NCBI GenBank assembly: GCA_028823855.1
Contig: JAPPFL010000066.1
Coordinates: forward strand, 1 to 42,663
DNA: 42,663 nt
DNA from: Albidovulum sp.
GTDB lineage: Bacteria > Pseudomonadota > Alphaproteobacteria > Rhodobacterales > Rhodobacteraceae
Direction of reading: 5' to 3'
The notes beneath the pieces were generated by a model that had not been told where the DNA came from, did not search any database, and was given only the letters and a program-made list of their open reading frames with translations. Position numbers and translations under genes: made by a program. Of the stretch, positions 8,231 to 16,999 are shown piece after piece (the stretch's first letter is position 1; every line of letters begins with the position of its first letter).

Positions 8231-9202
8231 ATGAGACCCCTTCCCTGCCGCCCGGCGCCGCTGATCGGCGGCGGTCTCGCCGCCGCCATCGCCGTCCTCG
8301 CGAACGTCGCCATCGCAAAGGACGGCAAACCGAACGCGCAAATGTCCCTCGCCGAGCTCGGCTTGATCCCGAACGGCTACGATCTCGCGCGCGAGCATCC
8401 CCGGACCGCCGCCGAGCTGCTCGCCATCATCCTGGACGAACCGGCGCGCCGCCGGTTCGCCGCCGAGCTTTCCCGGGGCCTCGCGGACACGCTGCGATTC
8501 GGCATCGATCCGTCGCCGCCGGTCGCCGCCGCGCCATTTCCGCCCGGATCGGCGGCGGGCTCCCCGACGATCGGTCCGGGGCAGGCATCGCTTTCGCCGG
8601 CGCCGCCGCTTCCGGCCGCCGGCGAGCGGGATTCCGGGCAGCCCGAACCCGGCCTCTCCAAGGATTCCTTCCTCGGCGAGGATCTCTTCTGGCTGCGCCT
8701 GGGCGCGGAGGCGGCGCCTGCGGTCTACATGCTCGCAGATCCCGGCTGCCCGCATTGCGCCGACGCCCTCGCGGCGCTTTCGCCGCGCATAGCCGCGGGC
8801 GATCTCCAGGTCCGCCTCGCCCTCGCCCCTTTCCTCTCGGAACGCTCGGTCGACCTGGCGGCGATGATCATGCTCGAAGGCGATCCCGCCGCGGCCGCGT
8901 GGCGGACGCTGCTCGATTCGGCGGCCGGCAATCCTCCGCCGCCGCCGCCGAAGGGAGCGGCCGCGTCCATCGGCGAGATCGGGTCCGCGCTGCTGTCGGC
9001 GAATCTTGCCTGGATGCGCGCGAACGGAATCTCCGCCGTTCCCCACTTCGTCTGGCGCGAGAGCGGCCGATGGCGGCAGGCCGCCGGCGTCCAGCCGCCG
9101 GAAGCTTTCAGCGGCGCCGACATTCTCGCCGGCGACGATCTCGCCATGAGCGCCCCGGCCGCGATTCTCGACATGCTGCCGCGCGTTCCGGAACCGAAAT
9201 AA
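8231..9202 (+). CDS. DsbC/DsbG-like periplasmic thiol-disulfide oxidoreductase
   Basis: 323 residues from the ATG at 8231 (the frame is open further upstream, but this start gives a sensible signal: MRPLPCRPAPLIGGGLAAAI...ANVAIA). After a proline/glycine-rich linker (about residues 100-145) comes a thioredoxin-like fold with AVYMLADPGCPHCADAL; the active site is C173-P-H-C176, as in disulfide isomerases and related conjugation proteins. A later 'ANGISAVPHFVWRESG' supplies the cis-proline region (VP). It probably acts in the periplasm on disulfide bonds. It lies in the same island as the cysteine-bearing prepilin-like and secreted proteins, which are natural candidate substrates. The N-terminal part (NAQMSLAELGLIPNGYDLA...) could be a dimerisation region. 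The exact subfamily is uncertain. Confidence 0.75.
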   Translation: MRPLPCRPAPLIGGGLAAAIAVLANVAIAKDGKPNAQMSLAELGLIPNGYDLAREHPRTAAELLAIILDEPARRRFAAELSRGLADTLRFGIDPSPPVAAAPFPPGSAAGSPTIGPGQASLSPAPPLPAAGERDSGQPEPGLSKDSFLGEDLFWLRLGAEAAPAVYMLADPGCPHCADALAALSPRIAAGDLQVRLALAPFLSERSVDLAAMIMLEGDPAAAAWRTLLDSAAGNPPPPPPKGAAASIGEIGSALLSANLAWMRANGISAVPHFVWRESGRWRQAAGVQPPEAFSGADILAGDDLAMSAPAAILDMLPRVPEPK

Positions 9203-9234
9203 GGGGATAAAACTGGAGACGGAAATCGTATTTT

Positions 9235-9265
9235 TTGTTTCATAAGTATTTATATGTGCTAAACT
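9235..9265 (+). promoter_or_regulatory. Candidate promoter of the integrase gene
   Basis: An AT-rich patch in otherwise GC-rich DNA directly upstream of the integrase. TTGTTT (9235-9240) and TAAACT (9260-9265) are spaced by 19 bp, which is longer than optimal. The downstream leader contains the purine-rich GGGGAAGGGG immediately before the ATG. Weak evidence; only the composition change is clear. Confidence 0.3.
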
Positions 9266-9292
9266 ATTCCCGAATCGGAATCGGGGAAGGGG

Positions 9293-10519
9293 ATGCGCAT
9301 GGGTACGAAACCGAGGATGCGGGGGAATCCAAACGGCCGGCTTACCGACGCTCTCGTTCATGGGGCGACCGGACCCGGCAAGCTTTACGACGGCGTGCAC
9401 GGCCTCTATCTGCGGATCGACCCGTCCGGCGCGCGCCGCTGGGTGCAGCGCGTCGTCGTTCGCGGCAAGTCCCGGGAATTCGGCCTCGGAGGCTACCCTC
9501 TCGTGACCCTGTCCCAGGCAAGGGAGAAGGCGCTGGCCAATCGCCGCGTCGCGCGGCAGGGCGGCGATCCGAAGGAATCGCCGTGGCAGGCTCGGCTCGC
9601 GGCCGGTGCGACGGCCGCGAGCGCGGCGCCGACCTTCGACGACGCGGCGGCCAGCTTCATCGCGCTGCAGACGCCCGGATGGAAGAACGGCGGCAAGAGC
9701 GCCCTCCAACGGCGGTCGTCCCTCGACCAGTACGCCTCGCCCGTCCTCGGCGCGATGCGCGTCGACGAAATCGAGCCGGCGCATGTCGCCGCAGCCGTCC
9801 TGCCGATCTGGGAGACGAAGCGCGAGACGGCGAGTCGCGTCAAGCAGCGTATCGGCGCGGTCATGGAGTGGGCGATCGCCAGCGGGTTTCGCGCCGACAA
9901 TCCGGCCCGATCCATCGCGGCCCTGCTGCCGAACAGCCCGCGGGCGCGTTCGAGCCACCGGGCCATCCCCCACGCCGAAGTCGCCGATGCGGTGCGAGCG
10001 GTGCTGGCCTCCCGGGCATGGCCGGGAACGCGAATCGCCTTCGCCTTCCTGGTGCTTACCGCATGCAGATCCGGCGAAGCGCGCGGAGCCGAAAACCGCG
10101 AAATCGACAGGCGGGGCGAGATATGGACGATTCCCGGGCGGCGCGCGAAAAGCGGCCGTCGGCACCGGGTGCCGCTCTCGACCGGCGCGCGGCACCTGCT
10201 CGACGCGTCGCCGCTCGACGGCTCGTCCGGCCTGCTCTTTCCCTCGCCCCGCGGCAAGGCGCTGTCCGACTCCACCATATCCAAGCTCCTCCGATCGCTC
10301 GGAATCGACGCCGTGCCGCACGGCTTCCGCAGCAGCTTCCGCGACTGGGCATCGGAAGTGGAGGGCGCCGAGAGGGAGGTCGCGGAGATCGCGCTGGCGC
10401 ACAAGCCCTACGGCGGAGCCGAAGCGGCCTACGCCCGCTCCGACCTGCTCGAGCGCCGCCGCGTCCTGATGCAGAATTGGTGCGACTACCTCGAACTGGA
10501 CAGGCCGACTCTGCGCTAG
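9293..10519 (+). CDS. Tyrosine recombinase (P4-type integrase with DUF4102 arm-binding domain)
   Basis: 408 residues, a normal length. The N-terminus (KLYDGVHGLYLRIDPSGARRWVQR..., then GLGGYPLVTLSQAREKA) is the DUF4102 arm-type DNA-binding domain of P4-like integrases. A core-binding domain follows (about residues 110-200). The catalytic domain carries R259 (TACRSGEARG), H343 and R346 (HGFRSSFRDWA), H370 (LAHKPYGGAE) and the nucleophile Y380 (AAYARSD); a lysine sits in the expected beta-hairpin (RRAKSGRRHRVPLS). All catalytic residues are present, so it should be active. Such integrases insert elements at tRNA 3' ends; an intact tRNA-Ser(GCT) lies 1.6 kb downstream with its 3' end facing this gene. 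alpA follows after 28 bp. Confidence 0.93.
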   Translation: MRMGTKPRMRGNPNGRLTDALVHGATGPGKLYDGVHGLYLRIDPSGARRWVQRVVVRGKSREFGLGGYPLVTLSQAREKALANRRVARQGGDPKESPWQARLAAGATAASAAPTFDDAAASFIALQTPGWKNGGKSALQRRSSLDQYASPVLGAMRVDEIEPAHVAAAVLPIWETKRETASRVKQRIGAVMEWAIASGFRADNPARSIAALLPNSPRARSSHRAIPHAEVADAVRAVLASRAWPGTRIAFAFLVLTACRSGEARGAENREIDRRGEIWTIPGRRAKSGRRHRVPLSTGARHLLDASPLDGSSGLLFPSPRGKALSDSTISKLLRSLGIDAVPHGFRSSFRDWASEVEGAEREVAEIALAHKPYGGAEAAYARSDLLERRRVLMQNWCDYLELDRPTLR

Positions 10520-10547
10520 TATTTCGATTCTGCACGGGAGGAAGGAA

Positions 10548-10766
10548 ATGGAAGAGAAAGACCCGCCCGGCGACGCGCCTTTCGAACGATTGCTCCGCAT
10601 CGCCGAGGTCATGCGGCTGACCGGCCTGAGCAAGTCGACGATCCACCGGAAGTGGCGGTCGGGCGAATTTCCTGCGCCGCTCAAGCTTTTCAGGGACGGG
10701 CGGGCATTCGGCTGGAAGCAATCCGAAATCCTGGACTGGATGCGATCCAGGGAGCGCGCGGAGTAG
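10548..10766 (+). CDS. alpA: AlpA-family excisionase/regulator
   Basis: 72 residues, typical of AlpA. The helix-turn-helix reads LLRIAEVMRLTGLSKSTIHR followed by KWRSGEFPAPLKL and the conserved tryptophan region FGWKQSEILDWM. A strong ribosome-binding site (GGGAGGAAGG) precedes the ATG. AlpA proteins are MerR-like DNA-binding factors that act as excisionases or activators of integrase genes in P4-like elements. It is placed directly after the integrase and is probably co-transcribed with it; it likely controls excision of the island. It is convergent with the RepC-like gene, only 7 bp away. Confidence 0.88.
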   Translation: MEEKDPPGDAPFERLLRIAEVMRLTGLSKSTIHRKWRSGEFPAPLKLFRDGRAFGWKQSEILDWMRSRERAE

Positions 10767-10773
10767 CGGCCGG

Positions 10774-12138
10774 TCATCCGCCGGCTCCCGCAAGCGAACG
10801 CGCCGCATCTCTCGACTTCGCGCCGCCCGGCTGGCTTCCGCGGCTCTCGCGCACGCGTATCGCCTCGACGGCCAGCTCCAGGTTGCACAGGCCGACGCGG
10901 TAGCGCCGCGTCATCGCTCGGAGCACGGCTCCCGGGATTTCCACCGGCGTGTTCGGGTGAAAGCGGTTGCGGTCGGCGACCGCCAGGGCGACCAGGGCCT
11001 TCGGGCCCATGATTCGCCGCGCTTCGCGCCAGATCCGCCGGGGCACGCCCAGCGCGCCGCACAGGAGATCGCTCGCGACCCACGCCAGGCTTTCGCCGGC
11101 ATGCCCCTCCCTGGCCGCCAGTTTCGCCGATTCGGCGAATCGCTCGCTCATGATCGACGAAGCGGCTTCGACGGCGGCAAGAAAGGCGGCGCAGTTTTCC
11201 ATTTCATCGAACCGCGCCGCAGGCGCGGCGGCGGCCTCGTCGATTCCGCCCCTGTCACTGTCACTAGAGTCTTTATTACATTGAGTGACATGTAACCGGA
11301 CGGCGTTTTTCGGTTCCGCGGATGCTTGAATCGCCGTCCCGCCTTCCGGCCGGGATCGTCTAGATTCGGTCATTCCGGCAATGGCTCGGGACCGCCATTC
11401 GGCGAGCATTCGCATCGCCTCCGCCGAATCGCCGCCGGACAGGGCCTTCTCGCGAATCGATTCCGCGCCGGCCAGCAGTTCCGCCTTCGCCGCCGGGCTC
11501 AGCGGGGAGCTTTCAATCGCCAGCTCGGTCGCGCCCAGCGTCGACAGGACGACTTCGATTTCGGTTGCCGAGGCCGGCTTCCGCGGATCGCCGATCAATT
11601 CGGCGACCAGGGCCTTCGTCGCCCGGACGAGCGCGGCTATGCGCTCCCGCCTCCGCCCGGCCAGCGCAACGATCCTCTTGGCTTCGCGGCGAAGCCGCTC
11701 GATTCGGCGTAGCCCGTCACGAACCGATTCGGAGAATCCCCTCCTGCGCAGAGCCTTCGCGGCTCTCGTCAGAGGCGCGCGCACGTCGTCGCGAATCGCG
11801 CGAAGCTGCTCACGCGTTGCCTTTTTGCAACACTCGCGCTCCCCTGCGATTCGCGGATAGCTCCGGATCGCCGGCTCCAGGCTGATTCCCCAGACCGTCC
11901 CGTCGGAGCGCAGCCCGGTCTGCCCGTCGCCGCGCTGCCGCCTCTCTACGAGGCCGAGATCGACGAGATCGCCGATCGCCCTGCTGACGGTCGACGAGGC
12001 GAGGCCGTTCGCGCGCGCGATCGACCGGATTGGAAGGCAGTAGTAGGGAGCCGCCGAGTCCGCGGACGTCCAGGCGCGGATCGGGGACGGGTCGGCGAGA
12101 GTAGCGAACACGGCGGACGCGGACCGGCGGCGGCGCAT
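10774..12138 (-). CDS. RepC-like replication initiator
   Basis: 454 residues. The N-terminal winged helix (YYCLPIRSIARANGLASSTVSRAIGDLVDLGLVERR) matches the plasmid RepC (RP-C) domain, and the C-terminal part (SDLLCGALGVPRRIWREARRIMG ... IPGAVLRAMTRRYRVGL) matches the RP-C C-terminal domain. The long Arg/Ala/Glu-rich middle (about residues 100-240) looks helical. The first part lacks the usual ~50 N-terminal RepC residues. RepC initiates replication of repABC plasmids of alphaproteobacteria from an origin inside its own gene; no repA or repB accompanies it here, so it may drive replication of an excised integrative element. The start codon lies 15 bp beyond the CCA end of tRNA-Ser, suggesting the tRNA promoter may read into it. 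Confidence 0.7.
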   Translation of the reverse strand: MRRRRSASAVFATLADPSPIRAWTSADSAAPYYCLPIRSIARANGLASSTVSRAIGDLVDLGLVERRQRGDGQTGLRSDGTVWGISLEPAIRSYPRIAGERECCKKATREQLRAIRDDVRAPLTRAAKALRRRGFSESVRDGLRRIERLRREAKRIVALAGRRRERIAALVRATKALVAELIGDPRKPASATEIEVVLSTLGATELAIESSPLSPAAKAELLAGAESIREKALSGGDSAEAMRMLAEWRSRAIAGMTESRRSRPEGGTAIQASAEPKNAVRLHVTQCNKDSSDSDRGGIDEAAAAPAARFDEMENCAAFLAAVEAASSIMSERFAESAKLAAREGHAGESLAWVASDLLCGALGVPRRIWREARRIMGPKALVALAVADRNRFHPNTPVEIPGAVLRAMTRRYRVGLCNLELAVEAIRVRESRGSQPGGAKSRDAARSLAGAGG

Positions 12139-12153
12139 GTTTGTGCGCTTTTC

Positions 12154-12243
12154 TGGCGGAGACGAAGGGATTCGAACCCTCGAGGCGGTTCCCCGCCTAC
12201 TCCCTTAGCAGGGGAGCGCCTTCGACCGCTCGGCCACGTCTCC
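12154..12243 (-). tRNA. tRNA-Ser (anticodon GCT), intact, with encoded CCA
   Basis: The minus strand reads GGAGACGTGGCCGAGCGG at the 5' end, an anticodon arm CTCCC-CTGCTAA-GGGAG with anticodon GCT, a long class II variable arm (GGCGG...CCGCC), a T-arm with GGTTCGAATCC, and an acceptor closing with CGTCTCC-G-CCA. Acceptor pairing GGAGACG/CGTCTCC is perfect. The 3' end faces the integrase-bearing island, the usual geometry when a tRNA 3' end is the attachment site. A second direct copy of the 3' end (attL) was not found inside the window. Confidence 0.97.
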
Positions 12244-14956
12244 GACGGGATTACTAAACGAGAATTGTGCGCTCGGCAATAACCTATACGCCGAAAAAAT
12301 TGAGTTTTCACTCCAATGTCGTCATGAATTTATCACTGCATGCCCGTCCATGCATCGTTCCAAACATCGAACAGTACGATTCCCGATAATTGATTCACCT
12401 GCAACAATTGGGGATTCCCGAGCCTGCACGGTCTTGCTACGAATTGCGTAAAAACGGAATTTGAACTCCAGCCACAAAAATTTATGCATGAGGCTGAAAG
12501 AGACCATTCTTGGAAAACCGCTAGCGATCCAAAGTTTCTGCAAAACAACCGGTTCCTTAGACTTTCTCCTCTGGCCAAATTCGCACGGGCAACATCGAAA
12601 TTCAGGTCGCCTTCTTTGTTCGGCGAAGCGCGGGAATTTACTTTATTTGTTTGCATTGACTCGATAGCCATCCCCTGAACGGGCATGGTGCGCCGCTGCG
12701 GCGAGGTTATTAACCGTCCAACTCCGCCGCCCCGGAATATGGCCCGGCGATCTCGGCCTCCGTCCAAACCGAAAGTGATGCCGGTTACGCGAAAATTTCG
12801 AAATTCTCTGTTCGGGCGGGTACCGAGAAATTCATTCAAAAGATCCGGAGAAAGGAACCGATCAGGCAATCGGATGCGATGATGAGCAGCACTAGGCTTC
12901 CAACCGCATCTGAACGCGCGCATGCACCATTCCTACGGAACGCAAATTCAAGCGAACTATGCTGCGGCGATAATCCGCCATTACTCATTGCCCAATCAAG
13001 GAACGAATTATCACTGTCTGGATTTTCGGACACTCGGCGCACGTGTTGGCACCGCGCGCGATGCCGGAATTGCCAAGCAATTCGGCGAGCTTGGCAAGGG
13101 ATATTCTGATTTTCTGCATTCCACGTGTACAGGTCTTTGGCTCAAACTAATGCCAATTTTGCTCCGCCATTTCCTTCACAGGAAAAAGAATCTCAAGTTG
13201 CGAAATTATTCACCCGAATTCTCGCTGGCCACGGAATTAGTTCCAGGGAAGGAACTGTATTGCCGCAATTAAAGTTCAGACCAACGCTGATTCCAAGGCG
13301 CAGGAATCATCCGAATATGGCCGGTCGAGAACTCATGGAATGCCGTGCAAGAGTTGCAGCCGGAACTGCAGGCGAAAATCTCGGAGGCGTTTGAACTGTA
13401 CTTCAAAACCCTATTCCGGGTTTGCCGAGAAATCTTCCCGCTTTAAATGGCATCAGCTATCGCGGCCGGAGAGTGCGGGGCGCGCGACCGGGAATTTGTC
13501 GCAGCGAACAGCAGCTGCGCTTTATTAATTTTCGTTCCTTGACTGCTTTTCTATCTCTTCAATGACACGCTAGGAAAATCCGGCGTGCGCGCTGGAGAAT
13601 ACGGTATCGCGTTCGGCAGCGATTCTATCCCGAACTCGACCTGCGCGGCATTGAAACAACCCGCGCTAAAACAATTGTGCCGAGGCAATCGAGACCGGAA
13701 ACGATCCGGCCATGTCCTTTCAGAGTGCCAAGCTACGGTCGTCGGTTGGCAGACGAGCGTGATGTACTTCGCCTTTTGTTCCTGAAGTCCAAAAGCAGAG
13801 AGATATTTGGCGAAGTCTAAATCGAAAGGATTTGCCGCCACACTTTTAAAATCGGCAAGCCGTTTGCACCTTGCGAATTCTTGCACGGAATGCCCCTTTC
13901 TTAAATCGGTCAGACCCGATTTATTCGAATTAGCGCAGCCGCGCTGGTTGCACGAAGAACATTTTCGCGGCCGCTGAAATGGCGAAAGACGTCTCGAAAC
14001 AATTATTCTGTCGGAGAAGTGCCAATCCGGCTTATTCGGCGAAGCGATTAATTTTCCTGTCGCGATCTGAGATTTTCCAAAGGACGTCGACGTCGAAAAT
14101 CAGGTATCGGTGCGCGAAAACGAGTTTGGACACGCGCTCAAAATGATTTACGGCCGTCGCGGCTTTTCGTTAATGGCGCTTTGATCGCCGGCTCGTGTCA
14201 AAACATTTGCTTCAATGCGAACAGCGCAACTTTCAAGATCGGCGAAATTTTATAACTGAACCGCGAAGCCTCGCTCGCTTTTTCCATCGCACCCAACGAA
14301 AATGCGTTTCCGGCGGGGAATTCGCCGACTGGCCAGCCGTCCCCCGTTTGGCCTTTCCGGCGATTGTAGATCAGCGTTTCGGCGGCGGCTCAAAGTTCCC
14401 GGGCAACCGCGGCCCCGCTCATTCTTCAACTGATATCGCTTGCCGGTTTCCGCTATCAGGACATCGATGCCAAATGCTACACTCAAGCGACGTGCGGCTT
14501 CGAGCGTTTCAATCACTCCCGCATGTTACCGACGTATACTATTTCCGGCAGATGCGAAAAGCGCGCAAATTCATTTAGAGGTCGCTCCTGCCTTTTTGGG
14601 CTCGCAAATCGGCATGCATGGATTGTATCGATAGTAGCACGTAAAGTCTCCGAAAATTCACGCCGCCGGCATAGTGGTTTACGTCGGATACGAATTTGAT
14701 ACCGAGGAAGAACCCATTGCGCCGCCAAGCGGGAGGAAATCGCAAAGAATTCAGCTATTCCCTGATGTATCCGACGCTACCAACCGGTCGCGAGGCAAAT
14801 CTGTATCATGGATCGATGCTCTGATTCTGCATGGCCCCAAGAGTGCGACCTAATGGCAAATGGCGTCCTAAAATGCGACACTCCAATTCAACTTCCACGG
14901 CAGGAAAGAAGATCCGTTGGTCTGGAAAAGGCCACTCGGGAACAGTATGGAAGCCC
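12244..14956. other. Gene desert (2.7 kb)
   Basis: No reading frame with recognisable protein character on either strand. The longest open frames (for example about 196 codons on the minus strand at 12333-12923) have erratic composition and no motif. GC content is visibly lower than in the flanking genes. I read this as decayed coding DNA, because the next stretch contains an identifiable dead transposase. A 12 bp word, GTGCCAATCCGG (14019-14030), resembles part of a shufflon recombination site but stands alone. Confidence 0.6.
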
Positions 14957-15608
14957 TTCTTTCGTATAGAAACCAATTATTCGGACGAGGAGAGTTCTTT
15001 GATTGCACCGCAACTGCCGCTTTCCTCGAAAACGGTGCGCCGTCGACAAACTGATCTGCGGGAAGAATTGAGCGCAATCCAGTAAATGCTCGGCACAGGT
15101 TGGCAGAGGTGCGCGATTCGCACTTGTTTTCTGCCGTTCGCCTCGACTCGGAACCATTTCTATTGCCGACGCGACATGGGGCGACTTGAATCGGATTTAG
15201 AGTGCAATGCGGAGCCCTCGGCAGCCAGGGCTTGGGAGCGGCGGACCTGCGGACTGCGACGCGGGAAGAAAGATCATGTTGTGCAAGCACCGTATGGCAA
15301 TAGACACGGCAGGATCGCCGACCGCGGTCCAAGTTCTCGCAGCCTCTTTGAAGGGCCGGGACCGCGCGCCCGCTCTGATTCTGGAGCTTCTGGACAAGTC
15401 TCCAAGGGTTTCGACGCTCCGGACGGATGGTGTTTACCAGGGTTCGAAACCGGCGGCCCGATTCTGGGAGATTGGCTTCGGGGACAATCTCAAGACAGGC
15501 TAGAATCCCGAGGATATCAAGGAAACTGCTGTTTTGTACCCTTGTTCGGTCGCGGAACGAACGCTAGCGTGTATGCCTCGCTGCTGGCCACTAGCCACGG
15601 ACCGCTAG
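14957..15608 (+). pseudogene. Decayed IS5-family transposase
   Basis: Pieces in order match an IS5-type (IS427-like) transposase. From 14978: YSDEESSLIAPQLPLSSKTV, then RRRQTDLREELSAIQ, an in-frame stop at 15083-15085, and MLGTGWQRCAIRTCFLPFAS... (equivalent of 'LRTGCQWRALPKDFPPFSTV'). The frame then shifts near 15190-15207 to GLGSGGPADCDAGRKIMLCK...DTAGSPTAVQ and LRTDGVYQG (the DGxY catalytic Asp region). A stop lies at 15501-15503, then ERTLACMPRCWPLATDR (equivalent of 'ERTFAWLGRCRRLAKDWE') ends at 15608. At least two stops and one frameshift: it is dead. No terminal repeats are recognisable, and the following 280 bp to the next gene hold nothing else I can identify. Whether it relates to the element at the window ends is unknown. 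Confidence 0.85.
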
Positions 15609-15886
15609 AACGGTCTGGCGAGCATGCAATTCGAAAAAGCCAAGATTCAAGAATTGATGAACGCTAGGGTAGGCGTAAGAAAGAGTATTGAAATTCGAAA
15701 AATTCCAAGTTGAAATTGCTTCCGACCCCGTTCGACTCCTATATTTTGGGCGCGCGCCACAACTAGAGCACGAATTTGAATTTCTCACGCATCGAAGAAT
15801 TCCAAACTGGACAGAATAGTCATTGACTGCAACCTGCGGCCTTCTTCATCCTGTCGGCTATTGGACAAGTCGGAGACAGATTGATC

Positions 15887-16963
15887 ATGCACCGTTTCGG
15901 AATTTTGGGGACCGGGCGCATCGGAGGTATGCATGCGGGTTTGGTGGCTGCGCAGCAGGACGCCGCGGTAACGTGGTGCTTCGACATTGACCCTTCACGA
16001 GCGGATGCCACCGCGGCGCGCGTAGGCGGTCGCGCCACGACCAAAGTCGATGAAGTGCTACAGGCCGACGATGTTGATGCGGTGCTCATAGCTTCTCCCA
16101 CTAATACGCATGTGGAATTGATTCTTCGCTCCGCCGAAGCCGGAAAGCCGATCCTTTGCGAAAAACCGATCGATGTCGACCTTGCGAAAGTCGAAATGTG
16201 CCGCGAGAAGCTCGAAGGCTTTAACGTTCCGCTGCAGCTTGGTTTCAATCGGCGATACGACCTTAGCCATCGCGCGGTCCAGCAGGCGGTCGCATCGGGC
16301 GAAATCGGACCGCTAGAGCTTTTGGTCATCACCAGCCGCGATCCAGGTCCGCCGCCGCCAAGAGAAATTCTCGAAGCCTGCGGCGGCCTTTTTCGAGATA
16401 CGACAATTCACGACAGCGACATGGCGCGTTTTATTCTTTGCGGCGACGAACCCGTCGAAGTGTTCGCCATGGCGGAAAACCGGGTCGATCCAGTCTTCGC
16501 CGAACTCGGAGATGTCGATACCGCGATGATCACTATGCGTTCGAAATCCGGTGCGCTTGTTCATATCAACAACTCTCGCCGGACCAGTTACGGCTATGAT
16601 CAGCGCGTCGAGGCGTTTGGAGCAGAAGGCATGGTACGCTCTAACAACTGCCGTCCTAGCGAGACAGTGCGGTATTCTTCTACGGCGACCGCGAGCAGAG
16701 AACCGCTTCTGTATTTTTTCATTGAACGCTATAAGGCCGCCTACGAAGCCGAAATCCGAGATTTCATCGACTGTCTAAAGGCTGGCAAGGCCCCCAACGT
16801 AACATTCGAGGATGGCCGCCGAGCGTTGATTTTAAGCGAAGCCGCCCGGCGATCAGAGTCGCACGCGCAGCCACGCACTAGCAACGGCTATTTTGTCCAT
16901 CTTGGAATTATTCAACTGGACGGCGGATCAAATGCCGTGTATCTCTTCTCTGAAGGCTTGTAA
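15887..16963 (+). CDS. Gfo/Idh/MocA-family oxidoreductase (inositol 2-dehydrogenase-like)
   Basis: 358 residues from the ATG at 15887; a TTG two codons upstream is the alternative, closer to the GGAGA ribosome-binding site. The N-terminal Rossmann fold has the glycine motif GILGTGRIGGMHA, then DAVLIASPTNTHV and the family hallmark ILCEKPIDVD (the lysine of EKP is catalytic/NAD-contacting). The C-terminal alpha/beta domain includes GGLFRDTTIHDSDMARFILC, with the D-x-x-x-HDxD pattern typical of myo-inositol 2-dehydrogenases (IolG). It probably oxidises a polyol or sugar with NAD(P). The last ~30 residues (after LSEAARRSES) diverge from the usual ending, possibly a small frameshift extension. 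The regulator gene follows after 36 bp. Confidence 0.82.
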   Translation: MHRFGILGTGRIGGMHAGLVAAQQDAAVTWCFDIDPSRADATAARVGGRATTKVDEVLQADDVDAVLIASPTNTHVELILRSAEAGKPILCEKPIDVDLAKVEMCREKLEGFNVPLQLGFNRRYDLSHRAVQQAVASGEIGPLELLVITSRDPGPPPPREILEACGGLFRDTTIHDSDMARFILCGDEPVEVFAMAENRVDPVFAELGDVDTAMITMRSKSGALVHINNSRRTSYGYDQRVEAFGAEGMVRSNNCRPSETVRYSSTATASREPLLYFFIERYKAAYEAEIRDFIDCLKAGKAPNVTFEDGRRALILSEAARRSESHAQPRTSNGYFVHLGIIQLDGGSNAVYLFSEGL

Positions 16964-16999
16964 AATTGGAGAGGTCGGGCTTCAAAACCCAGTTTCAAA

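Noticed and set aside
12490-12498. GAGGCTGAA, like the outer end of the insertion sequence at the window edges.
   Set aside because: Similarity ends after nine bases and no partner end is found nearby.
12333-12923. 196-codon open frame on the minus strand in the desert.
   Set aside because: No ribosome-binding site, motif or hydrophobic pattern; irregular composition compared with real genes of the window.
14019-14030. GTGCCAATCCGG resembles the start of the shufflon recombination site that I recall for R64 pilV.
   Set aside because: Only the first 12 bases fit, the remainder does not, there is no second inverted copy, and it lies in a desert 8 kb from the PilV-like gene.
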